Part shown: piece after piece, positions 1-11,433 of the stretch | How the letters are laid out: every line of letters starts with the position of its first letter | How positions within the stretch are numbered: the stretch's first letter is position 1 | Notes under the pieces: model-generated | Told to the model about the DNA's origin: nothing | The model's input: the letters and a program-made list of their open reading frames with translations, nothing else | Databases searched by the model: none | DNA from: Cornus controversa | Taxonomy: Eukaryota; Streptophyta; Magnoliopsida; Cornales; Cornaceae | Assembly (NCBI GenBank): GCA_026545225.1 | Contig: CM048852.1 | Location: forward strand, 63,043,238-63,107,237 | Direction: 5' to 3' | Length of the DNA stretch: 64,000 bases | Program-made: the position numbers and the translations under genes

Positions 1-35
1 AAATAAATTATGCTTAGCTGATCAGGTTATCAAAT

Positions 36-45
36 CGGATATCCG
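36..45. other. 10 bp perfect palindrome of monomer A (first copy)
   Basis: 'cggatatccg' equals its reverse complement and sits about 36 bp into monomer A, just after the palindrome 'ctgatcag'. It is kept in most A copies. A binding site or cruciform role is not shown. Confidence 0.7.
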
Positions 46-166
46 TTGGGTTATTAGATCGGATTATGGAATTTACGCATATGTGAAAGTACTCATGTAC
101 TAAAATCTTACCGAGACAAATAAATGTAGTTTTTGAATCTGATCAAATTATCATCATTAGATGACT

Positions 167-240
167 CCATTTTTGTAACACCAATTTTGTGAACGTAGCA
201 CCACTTTTGTGAATAGAAGTACTATTTTTGTGAATGCTAT
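167..240 (+). repeat. Internal 20-23 bp subrepeat in monomer A (first copy)
   Basis: Four imperfect copies of an '(ca)cca.ttttgtgaa' core follow each other: 'ccatttttgtaaca', 'ccaattttgtgaacg', 'ccacttttgtgaatag' and 'ctatttttgtgaatgc'. The same block recurs about 165 bp into every intact A, and B has a two-copy version. Confidence 0.75.
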
Positions 241-546
241 TTTGACAAGAACGGTTAAAAATTTATTTATTTTTTTTTCATCACCGGTTGTTAAAATAAT
301 TAGAGTAGTTTGGGCACTTGAATAGAATAAAAAGTGTTTTTTGAAATCCACATCAATATTTTTGGACAATTAGGTTTTTTGGAATTTCACAACTTTGACT
401 TCATGCATTTGTAAATTAGACTCCAAATGTCCATGTATTTGTAATTTTATCTATCCTAAAAATTATTTTCCCTGATCTTTTGATATTAATTTAATTTATT
501 TTTTTCAAATAAAAAAAAAATTCCTTTGCCGATCAAGTTATCAAAT

Positions 547-556
547 CGGACGTCCG
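547..556. other. 10 bp perfect palindrome of short monomer B (first copy)
   Basis: 'cggacgtccg' is the position-equivalent of the A palindrome, differing only at the central two bases. It is present in most short B copies. Long B copies have the non-palindromic 'cggttgtccg' or 'cggttttccg'. Confidence 0.7.
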
Positions 557-1375
557 TTTGTGTACATAGGCACCACTTTTGTATGTAGAGGTACCACCTT
601 TTGTGAAGACTATTGTGTTAACTGCTGATCAAAATTTAGTATATATTTTTTTTATTACTGGTTGGCAAAGTTGTAAGATTTGGTTGGGTACTTGAATAAA
701 ATAAACAATATTTCTTGAAATCCTCATAAGCATTTTAGGACAATTCAATTTTTTGAAATTTCATGACATTCTCTTCATGTATTTGTAAATTTGACTCCAA
801 AAGTTCATGTATTTGTAATTTAATCTATTCGAATAATTATTTTTCCTTCCCCTTTGATATTAATTTATTTTATTTTATTTTATTTAAAAAATATATATCC
901 TTAGCGGATTAGGTTATCAAGTCAAATATCCATTGGTTTATTAGACGGGATCAAAGAATAACCTTATGCATATATAATAGTACGCATTTACTACTAATCA
1001 TTCAACGACAAGTAAATCCAATACGAGAATCTAATCAAATTATCATCATCAGATGACTTTATTTTTTTCATCACAATTTTTGGGCACGTCGGCAGCAGTG
1101 TTTTATGAATTGAGGTACCACTTCTTCTGAAAGCTATTTTATTAACTACTGATCAAAATTTAATTTTTTTTTTATCTTTTTTTTTGTATCACTGTCGTCA
1201 AAACAGTAAGAGTAGTTCGTGTAACTGATTAAAATAAACAGTATTATTTGATATATACATCAACAATTTAGGTTAATTCATGGTTTTGAAATTTCATTAC
1301 TTTAACTTCATGCTTTTGTAAATTTGACTCAAAAAGTCCATATATTTGTAATTTTTCCTATTCTAATCATTATTT

Positions 1376-2562
1376 GTGAATGCTATTTTGACAAGAACGG
1401 TTAAAAATTTATTTATTTTTTTTTCATCACCGGTTGTTAAAATAATTAGAGTAGTTTGGGCACTTGAATAGAATAAAAAGTGTTTTTTGAAATCCACATC
1501 AATATTTTTGGACAATTAGGTTTTTTGGAATTTCACAACTTTGACTTCATGCATTTGTAAATTAGACTCCAAATGTCCATGTATTTGTAATTTTATCTAT
1601 CCTAAAAATTATTTTCCCTGATCTTTTGATATTAATTTAATTTATTTTTTTCAAATAAAAAAAAAAATTCCTTTGCCGATCAAGTTATCAAATCGGACGT
1701 CCGTTTGTGTACATAGGCACCACTTTTGTATGTAGAGGTACCACCTTTTGTGAAGACTATTGTGTTAACTGCTGATCAAAATTTAGTATATATTTTTTTT
1801 ATTACTGGTTGGCAAAGTTGTAAGATTTGGTTGGGTACTTGAATAAAATAAACAATATTTCTTGAAATCCTCATAAGCATTTTAGGACAATTCAATTTTT
1901 TGAAATTTCATGACATTCTCTTCATGTATTTGTAAATTTGACTCCAAAAGTCCATGTATTTGTAATTTAATCTATTTGAATAATTATTTCTCCTTCCCCT
2001 TTGATATTAATTAATTTTATTTTATTTTTTTAAAAAAATATATATCCTTAGCGGATTAGGTTATCAAGTCAAATATCCATTGGTTTATTAGACGGGATCA
2101 AAGAATTACCTTATGCATATATAATAGTATGCATTTACTACTAATCATTCAACGACAAGTAAATCCAATACGAGAATCTAATCAAATTATCATAATCAGA
2201 TGACTTTATTTTTTTCATCACAATTTTTGGGCACGTCGGCACCAGTGTTTTATGAATTGAGGTACCACTTCTTCTGAAAGCTATTTTATTAACTACTGAT
2301 CAAAATTTAATTTTTTTTTAACTTTTTTTTTGTATCACTGTCTTCAAAACAGTAAGAGTAGTTCGTGTAACTGATTAAAATAAACAGTATTATTTGATAT
2401 CTACATCAACAATTTAGGTTAATTCATGTTTTTGAAATTTCATGACTTTAACTTCATGCTTTTGTAAATTTGACTAAAAAAGTCCATATATTTGTAATTT
2501 TTCCTATTCTAATCATTATTTGTCCTTCTCTTTCAATATCAATTTATTTTATTTTACTTTTT
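1376..2562 (+). repeat. Sat1 unit U1b (5'-truncated A, short B, C)
   Basis: Only the last part of A (1376-1652) remains, followed by short B (1653-2031) and full C (2032-2562). The A remnant shares the rare 'ttaaaaatttatttattt' with U1. C matches U17 ('gtcttcaaaacag', 'gactaaaaaagtcc'). Confidence 0.9.
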
Positions 2563-4115
2563 AAATAAATTATCCTTAACTGATCAGGTTATCAAATCGG
2601 ATATCCGTTGGGTTATTAGATCGGATTATGGAATTTACGCATATGTGAAAGTACTCATGTACTAAAAACTTAAAGTGACAAATAAATGTAGTTTTTGAAT
2701 CTGATCAAATTATCATCATTAGATGACTCCATTTTTGTAACACCAATTTTGTGAACGTAGCACCACTTTTGTGAATAGAGGTACTATTATTGTGAATGCC
2801 ATTTTGACAAGAACGGTTAAAAATTTAGTTTTTTTTTTTCATCACCGGTTGTTAAAATAATTAGAGTAGTTTGGGCACTTGAATACAATAAAAAGTGTTT
2901 TTTGAAATCCACTTCAATATTTTTTGACAATTGTGTTTTTTGGATTTTCATGACTTTGACTTCTTGCATTTGTAAATTCGACTCCAAAAGTCCATGTATT
3001 TGTAATTTTATCTATCCTAATAATTATTTTCCTTAATGTTTTGATATTAATTTAACTTTTTATTTTTTAAATAAAAAAACTTTCCTTAGCCGATAAGGTT
3101 ATCTAATCGGTTGTCCGTTTGGTTTCTGGATCAGATTACGGAATAACGTTATGCATATATGAAAGTACTCATGTACTAGTAATCTCTCAATGACAAGTAA
3201 TCTAATTTGAAAATCTGATCAAATTATTATTATCAGATGACTCTAGTTTTTCTTCACTATTTTTGTGTACATAGGACCACTTTTGTAAATAGAGGTACCA
3301 CATTTTGTGAAGACTATTTTGTTAACTGCTGATCAAAATTTAGTATTTTTTTTTTATTACTGGTTGGCAAAATTGTAAGATTTGGTTGGGTACTTGAATA
3401 AAATAAACAATATTTCTTCAAATCCACATAAGCATTTTAGGACAATTCAATTGTTTGAAATTTCATGACATTCTCTTCATGTATTTGTAAATTAGACTCC
3501 AAAAGTCCATGTATTTGAAATTTAACCTATTTGAATAATTATTTTCCCTTCCCCTTTGATATTAATTAATTTTATTTTATTTTTAAATAAAATATATATC
3601 CTTAGCCGATTAGGTTATCAAATCAAATATCCATTGGTCTATTAGAAGGGATCAAGGAATGACCTTATGCATATATAATAGTACGCATTTACTACTAATC
3701 ATTCAATAACAAGTAAATCCAATACGAGAATCTAATCAAATTATCATCATCAGATGACTTTATTTTTTTTATCACAATTTTTGGGCACGTCGGCACCAGT
3801 GTTTTATGAATTGAGGTACCACTTCTTGTGAAAACTATTTTATTAACTACTGATCAAAATTTAGTTTTTTTAAAATATTTTTTTGTATCAATGTCGTCAA
3901 AACAGTAAGAGTAGTTCGTGTAATTAAATAAAATAAACAGTATTATTTGATATCTACATCACCAATTTAGGTTAATTCATGTTTTTGAAATTTCATGACT
4001 TTGACTTCATGCTTTTGTAAATTTGACTCAAAAAGTCCATATATTTGTAATTTTCCCAATTCTAATCATTATTTGCCCTTCTCTTTCGATATCAATTTAT
4101 TTTATTTTACTTTTT
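2563..4115 (+). repeat. Sat1 unit U2 (L type, 1553 bp)
   Basis: A is 2563-3068, full-length B 3069-3584 and C 3585-4115. The unit is nearly identical to U18 (offset 22492), U20 and U37; shared private variants are 'aaaacttaaagtgac', 'attattgtgaatgcc' and 'gccgataagg'. It is a good reference for the undeleted trimer. Confidence 0.93.
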
Positions 4116-5671
4116 AAATAAATTATCCTTAGCAGATCAGGTTATCAAATCGGATATCCGTTGGGTTATTAGATCGGATTATGGAATTTACGCATACGTG
4201 AAAGTACTCATGTTCTAAATACTTACAGTGACAAATAAATGCAGTTTTTGAATCTGATCAAATTATCATCATTAGATGACTCCATTTTTGTAACACCAAT
4301 TTTGTGAACGTAGCACCACTTTTGTGAATAGAGGTACTATTTTTGGGAATTCCATTTTGACAAGAACGGTTAAAAATTTAGTTTTTTTTTTTCATCACCG
4401 GTTGTTAAAATAATTAGAGTAGTTTGGGCACTTGAATACAATAAAAAGTGTTTTTTGAAATCCACTTCAATATTTTTTGACAATTATGTTTTTTGGAATT
4501 TCATGACTTTGACTTCTTGCATTTGTAAATTCGACTCCAAAAGTCCATGTATTTGTAATTTTATCTATCCTAATAATTATTTGCCCTAATCTTTTGATAT
4601 TAATTTAATTTTTTATTTTTTAAATAAAAAAAATATCCTTAGCCGATCAGGTTATCTAATCGGTTTTCCGTTTGGTTTTTGGATCAGATTACGGAATAAC
4701 GTTATGCATATATGAAATTACTCATGTACTAGTAATCTCTCAATGACAAGTAATCTAATTTTAAAATCTGATCATATTATTATCATCAGATGACTCTATT
4801 TTTCTTCACTATTTTATGTGTACGTAGGCACCACTTTTGTAAATAGAGGTACCACCTTTTGTGAATACTATTTTGTTAACTGCTGATCAAAATTTAGTGT
4901 TTTTTTTTTATTAGTGGTTGGCAAAATTGTAAGATTTGGTTGGGTACTTGAATAAAATAAACAATATTTCTTCAAATCCACATAAGCATTTTAGGACAAT
5001 TCAATTTTTTTGAAATTTCATGACATTCTCTTCATGTATTTGTAAATTAGACTCCAAAAGTCCATGTATTTGAAATTTAACCTATTTGAATAATTATTTT
5101 CCCTTCCCCTTTGATATTACTTAATTTTATTTTATTTTTTAAAAAAATATATATCCTTAGGCGATTAGGTTCTCAAATCAAATATCCATTGGTTTGTTTG
5201 AAGGGATCAAGGAATGACCTTATGCATATATAATTGTACGCATTTACTACTAATCATTCAACGACAGGTAAATCCAATATGAGAATCTAATCAAATTATC
5301 ATCATCAGATGACTTTATTTTTTTCATCACAATTTTTGGGCACGTCGGCACCACTGTTTTATGAATTGAGGTACCACTTCTTTTGAAAGCTATTTTATTA
5401 ACTACTGATCAAAATTTAATTTTTTTTTAACTTTTTTTTTGTATCACTGTCGTCAAAACAGCAAGAGTAGTTCGTGTAACTGATTAAAATAAACAATATT
5501 ATTTGATATCTACATCAACAATTTAGGTTAATTCATGTTTTTGAAATCTTATGACTTTAACTTCGTGCTTTTGTAAATTTGACTCAAAAAGTCCATATAT
5601 TTGTAATTTTTCCTATTCTAATCATTATTTGTCCTTCTCTTTTGATATCAATTTATTTTATTTTACTTTTT
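4116..5671 (+). repeat. Sat1 unit U3 (L type, 1556 bp)
   Basis: A is 4116-4621, B 4622-5140 and C 5141-5671. It carries 'catacgtg', 'gttctaaatacttac' and 'tttttgggaattcc' in A and 'gattaggttctcaaat' in C, all shared with U22. Confidence 0.93.
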
Positions 5672-7226
5672 AAATAAATTATCCTTAGCTGATCAGGTTA
5701 TCAATTCGGATATCCGTTTGATTATTAGATCGGATCATGGAATTTACGCATATGTGAAAGTACTCATGTACTAAAAATCTTACAGTGGCAAATAAATGCA
5801 GTTTTTGAATCTGATCAAATTATCATCATTAGATGACTCCATTTTTGTAACACGAATTTTGTGAACGTAGCACCACTCTTGTGAATAGAGGTACTATTTT
5901 TGTGAATGTATTTTGACAGGAACGGTTAAAAATTTAGTTTTTTTTTTTTCATCACCGGTTGTTAAAATAATTAGAGTAGTTTGGGCACTTGAATACAATA
6001 AAAGTGTTTTTTGAAATCCACTTCAATATTTTTTGACAATTATGTTTCTTGGAATTTCATGACTTTGACTTCATGCATTTGTAAATTCGACTCCAAAAGT
6101 CCATGTATTTTAATTTTATCTATCCTAATAATTATTTGCCCTAATCTTTTGATATTAATTTAATTTTTTATTTTTTAAATAAAAAATACTATCCTTAGCC
6201 GATCAGGTTATCTAATCGGTTGTCCGTTTGGTTTTTGGATCAGATTACGGAATAACGTTATGCATATATGAAAGTACTCATGTACTAGTAATCTCTCAAT
6301 GACAAGTAATCTAATTTGAAAATCTGATCATATTATTATCATCAGATGACTCAAGTTTTTCTTCACTATTTTATGTGTACGTAGGCACCACTTTTGTAAA
6401 TAGAGGTAACACCTTTTGTGTACACTATTTTGTTAACTGCTGATCAAAATTTAGTATTTTTTTTTATTACTGGTTGGCAAATTTCTAAGATTTGGTTGGG
6501 TACTTGAATAAAATAAACAATATTTCTTCAAATCCACATAAGCATTTTAGGACAATTCAATTTTTTTGAAATTTCATGACATTCTCTTCATTTATTTGTA
6601 AATTAGACTCCAAAAGTCCATGTATTTAAAATTTAACCTATTTGAATAGTTATTTTCCCTTCCCCTTTGATATTAATTTATTTTATTTTATGTTTAAATA
6701 AAATATATATCCTTAGCCGATTAGGTTACCAAATCAAATAACAATTGGTCTATTAGAAGTGATCAAGGAATGACCTTATGCATATATAATAGTACGCATT
6801 TACTACTAATCATTCAATGACAAGTAAATCCAATACGAGAATCTAATCAAATTATCATCATCAGATGACTTTATTTTTTTCATCACAATTTTTGGGCACC
6901 TCGGCACCAGTGTTTTATGAATTGAGGTACCACTTCTTGTGAAAACTATTTTATTAACTACTGATCAAAATTTAGTTTTTTTTAAAATTTTTTTTGTATC
7001 ACTGTCGTCAAAACAGTAAGAGTAGTTCGTGTAATTGAATAAAATAAACAGTATTATTTGATATCTACATCACCAATTTAGGTTAATTCATGTTTTTGAA
7101 ATTTCATGACTTTGACTTCATGCTTTTGTAAATTTTTCTCAAAAAGTCCATATATTTGTAATTTTCCCAATTCTAATCATTATTTGCCCTTCTCTTTCGA
7201 TATCAATTTATTTTATTTTACTTTTT
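5672..7226 (+). repeat. Sat1 unit U4 (L type, 1555 bp)
   Basis: A is 5672-6176, B 6177-6695 and C 6696-7226. Private variants 'caattcggatatccg', 'acagtggcaaataaatg', 'tttcttggaatttc' and 'ataacaattgg' are shared with U23. Confidence 0.93.
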
Positions 7227-8634
7227 AAATAAATTATCCTTAGCAGATCAAGTTATCAAATTGGATATCCGTTGGGTTATTAGATCGGATTATGGAATTT
7301 ATGCATATATGAAAGTACTCATGTACTAAAATCTTACCTTGACAAATAAATGTAGTTTTTCAATCTGATCAAATTATCATCATTAGATGACTCCATTTTT
7401 GCAACACCAATTTTGTGAACGTAGCACCACTTTTGTGAATAGAGGTACTATTTTTGTGAATGCTATTTTGACACGAACTGTTAAAAATTTAAAATTTTTT
7501 TTTCATCACCGGTTGTTAAAATAATTAGAGTAGTTTGGGCACTTGAATAGAATAAAAAGTGTTTTTTGAAATCCACATCAATATTTTTCGACAATTACGT
7601 TTTTAGGAATTTCACGACTTTGACTTCATGCATTTGTAAATTAGACTCCAAATGTCTATGTATTTGAAATATTATCTATCCTAAAAATTATTTGCCCTAA
7701 TCTTTTGATATTAATTTAATTTATTTTTTTTCAAGAAAGAAAAAATTCCTTTGACATTCAAGTTGTCAAATCGGATGTCCGTTTGTGTACATAGGCACCA
7801 CTTTTGTATGTAGTGGTACCACCTTTTGTGAAGACTATTCTGTTAACTGCTGATCAAAATTTAGTATTTTTTTTGTTACTGGTTTGCAAAATTGTAAGAT
7901 TTGGTTGGGTACTTCAATAAAATAAACAATATTTCTTCAAATTCACATAAGCATTTTAGGACAATTCAATTTTTTGAAATTTCATGACTATCTCTTCATG
8001 TATTTGTAAATTAGACTCCAAAAGTTCATGTATTTGAAATTTAATCTATTTGAATAATTATTTTTCCTCCCCCTTTGATATTAATTAATTTTATTTTATT
8101 TTCTAAAAAAATATATATCCTTGGCCGATTAGGTTATCAAATCAAATATCCATTGGTTTATTAGAAGGGATCAAGGAATGACCTTACGCATATATAATAG
8201 TACGCATTTACTACCAATCATTCAACGACAAGTAAATCCAATACCAGAATCTAATCAAATTATCATCACCAGATGACTTTATTTTTTTCATCACAATTTC
8301 TGGGCACCTCGGCACCAGTGTTTTATGAATTGAGGTACCACTTCTTGTGAAAACTATTTTATTAACTACTGATCAAAATTTAGTTTTTTTTAAATTTTTT
8401 TTTGTATCACTGTCGTCAAAACAGTAAGAGTAGTTCGTGTAATTGAATAAAATAAACAGCATTATTTGATATCTACATCACCAATTTAGGTTAATTCATG
8501 TTTTTGAAATTTCATGACTTTGACTTCATGCTTTTGTAAATTTGACTCAAAAAGTCCATATATTTGTAATTTTCCCAATTCTAATCATTATTTGCCCTTC
8601 TCTTTCGATATCAATTTATTTTATTTTACTTTTT
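7227..8634 (+). repeat. Sat1 unit U5 (S type, 1408 bp)
   Basis: A is 7227-7732, short B 7733-8104 and C 8105-8634. B opens with the unusual 'tcaagaaagaaaaaatt' and 'ttgacattcaagttgtc', shared only with U24. C carries 'ttacgcatatataatag', 'actaccaatc' and 'caccagatgac', which also occur in U24 and as a patch in U32. Confidence 0.93.
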
Positions 8635-10020
8635 AAATAAATTATCCTTAGCTGACCAGTTTATCAAATCGGATATCCGTTGAGTTATTAGATCGGATTA
8701 TGGAATTTATGCATATATGAAAGTACTCATGTACTAAAAATCTTATAGAGACAAATAAATGCAGTTTTTGAATCTGATCAAATTATCATCATTAGATGAC
8801 CCCATTTTTGTAGCAATAATTTTGTGAACGTAGCACCTCTTTTGTGAATAGAGGTACTATTTTTTTGAATGATATTTTGACAAGAACTGTTAAAAATTTA
8901 GTTTTTTTTTTCATCACCGGTTGTTAAAATAATTAAAATAGTTTGGGCACTTGAATAGAATAAAAAGTGTTTTTTGAAATCCACATCAATATTTTTGGAC
9001 AATTATGTTTTTTGGAATTTCACGACTTTGACTTCATGCATTTGTAAATTAGACTCCAAATCCCCATGTATTTGTAGTTTTATCTATCCTAAAAATTATT
9101 TGCCCTGATCGTTTGATATTAATTTTATTTATTTTTTTTAAATAAAAAAAACATTCCTTTGCCGATCAAGTTATCAAATCAGACGTCCGTTTGTGTACAT
9201 AGGCACCACTTTTGTGAAGACTATTCTGTTAACTGCTGATCAAAATTTAGCATTTTTTTTTATTACTGGTTGGCAAAATTGTAAGATTTCGTTGGGTACT
9301 TGAATAAAATAAACAATATTTCTTCAAATCCACATAAGCATTTTAGGACAATTCAATTTTTTGAAATTTCATGACATTCTCTTCATGTATTTGTAAATTT
9401 GAATCCAAAGTCTATGTATTTGTAATTTAATCTATTTCAATAATTATTTTTCCTTCCCCTTTGATATTAATTAATTTTCTTTTATTTTTAAAAAAAATAT
9501 ATATCCTTGGCCGATTAGGTTATCAAATCAAATATCCATTGGTTTATTAGAAGGGATCAAGGAATGACCTTATGCATATATAATAGTACACATTTACTAC
9601 TAATCATTCAACGACAAGTAAATCCAATACGAGAATCTAATCAAATTATCATCATCAGATGACATTATTTTTTCCATCACGATTTTTGGGCACGTCGGCA
9701 CCAGTGTTTTATAAATTGAGGTACCACTTCTTGTGAAAACTATTTTATTAACTACTGATCAAAATTTAGTTTTTTAAAAATATTTTTTTGTATCAATGTC
9801 GTCAAAACAGTAAAAATAGTTCGTGTAATTGAATAAAATAAACAGTATTATTTGATATCTACATCACCAATTTAGGTTAATTCATGTTTTTGAAATTTTA
9901 TGACTTTAACTTCATGCTTTTGTAAATTTGACTCAAAAAGTCCATATATTTGTAATTTTTCCTATTCTAATCATTATTTGTCCTTCTCTTTTGATATCAA
10001 TTTATTTTATTTTACTTTTT
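8635..10020 (+). repeat. Sat1 unit U6 (SS type, 1386 bp)
   Basis: A is 8635-9139, doubly deleted B 9140-9489 and C 9490-10020. Private variants 'gctgaccagttt', 'gatgacccca' and 'agcaataatttt' are shared with U25 and U27. B has both the 145 bp and the additional roughly 24 bp deletion. Confidence 0.93.
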
Positions 10021-11433
10021 AAATAAATTATCCTTAGCTGATCAGGTTATGAAATCGGATATCCGTTGGGTTTTTAGATCGGATTATGGAATTTACGCAT
10101 ATGTGAAAGTACTCATGTACTAAAATCTTACCGTGACAAATAAATGCAGTTTTTGAATCTGATCAAATTATCATCATTAGATGACTCCATTTTCGTAACA
10201 CCAATTTTGTGCACGTAGCACCACTTTTGTGAATAGAGGTACTATTTTTGTGAATGCTATTTTGACAAGAACGGTTAAAAATTTAGTTTTTTTTTTTTCA
10301 TCAGCGGTTGTTAAAATAATTAGAGTAGTTTGGGCACTTGAATAGAATAAAAAGTGTTTTTTGAAATCCACATCAATATTTTTGGACAATTATGTTTTTT
10401 GGAATTTCACGACTTTCACTTCATGCATTTGTAAATTAGACTCCAAATGTCCATGTATTTGTAATTTTATCTATCCTAAAAATTATTTTCCCTCATCTTT
10501 TGATATTAATTTAATTTATTTTTTTAAATAAAAAAAAAATTCCTTTGCCGATCAAGTTATCAAATCGGACGTCCGTTTGTGTACATAGGCACCACTTTTG
10601 TATGTAGAGGTACCACCTTTTGTGAAGACTATTGTGTTAACTGTTGTTCAAAATTTAGTATTTTTTTTTTATTACTGGTTGGCAAAATTGTAAGATTTGG
10701 TTGGGTACTTGAATAAAATAAACAATATTGATTCAAATCCACATAAGCATTTTAGGACAATTCAATTTTTTGAAATTTCATGACATTCTCTTCATGTATT
10801 TGTAAATTAGACTCCAAAAGTCTATGTATTTGAAATTTAACCTATTTGAATAATTATTTTTCCTTCCCCTTTGATATTAATTAATTTTATTTTATTTTTA
10901 AAAAAATACATATATCCTTGGCCGATTAGGTTATCAAATCAAATATACATTGGTTTATTAGACGAGATCAAGGAATGACCTTATGCATATATAATGGTAC
11001 GCATTTACTACTAATCATTCAACGACAAGTAAATCCAATACTAGAATCTAATCAAATTATCATCATCAGATGACTTTATTTTTTTCATCACAATTTTTGG
11101 GCACGTCGGCACCAGTGTTTTATGAATTGAGGTACCACTTCTTGTGAAAACTATTTTATTAACTACTGATCAAAATTAAATTTTTTTATTAACTTTTTTT
11201 TTGTATCACTGTCGTCAAAACAGTAAGAGTAGTTCGTGTAACTGATTAAAATAAACAGTATTATTTGATATCTACATCAACAATTTAGGTTAACTCGTGT
11301 TTTTGAAATTTCATGACTTTGACTTCATGCTTTTGTAAATTTGACTCAAAAAGACCATATATTTGTAATTTTCCCAATTCTAATCATTATTTTCCCTTCT
11401 CTTTTCATATCAATTTATTTTATTTTACTTTTT
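10021..11433 (+). repeat. Sat1 unit U7 (S type, 1413 bp)
   Basis: A is 10021-10525, short B 10526-10899 and C 10900-11433. Variants 'ggttatgaaatcgg', 'ttcgtaacacc', 'gtgcacgtag' and 'atattgattcaaatcc' are shared with U26 and U28. A contains an open minus-strand 70-residue frame (10177-10389), considered non-coding. Confidence 0.93.

Larger units (their letters stand above)
1..1375 (+). repeat. Sat1 unit U1 (S type, C truncated at 3' end)
   Basis: Monomer A is 1-506, short B 507-885 and C 886-1375. It is closest to U16: both have 'tatgcttag' at the start, 'cagcagtg' and 'catggttttgaaatttcat' in C. C stops in 'cattatttgt' and is fused to the middle of a second A. Private variants are 'accgagac' and 'gaatagaagtac'. 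Confidence 0.9.
1..4115 (+). repeat. Tail of an upstream super-repeat copy (R0)
   Basis: Units U1, U1b and U2 match U16, U17 and U18 of the next super-repeat copy (22224-26607) in order and in private variants: 'tatgcttag', 'cttcaaaacag' and 'aacttaaagtgac'. U2 then leads directly into U3, so U19-U21 equivalents are absent here. Confidence 0.8.

Noticed and set aside
721-760. Telomere-like 'ttttagg' motifs
   Set aside because: They are single occurrences per monomer, not tandem TTTAGGG-type runs.
957-1010. TATA-like 'gcatatataatag' in C monomers as promoters
   Set aside because: In sequence this A+T-rich such matches are expected by chance, and no downstream gene exists. It is not annotated as a promoter.
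10177-10389. Minus-strand 70-residue open frame in monomer A and its copies at 157, 12978, 17215, 18624, 26765, 37056, 39852, 42653, 45486 and 56550
   Set aside because: It lies at a fixed offset in a tandem repeat, appears broken in most other copies, has no recognisable domain, and the lysine run is just the complement of a T tract of variable length. It is not annotated as a gene.
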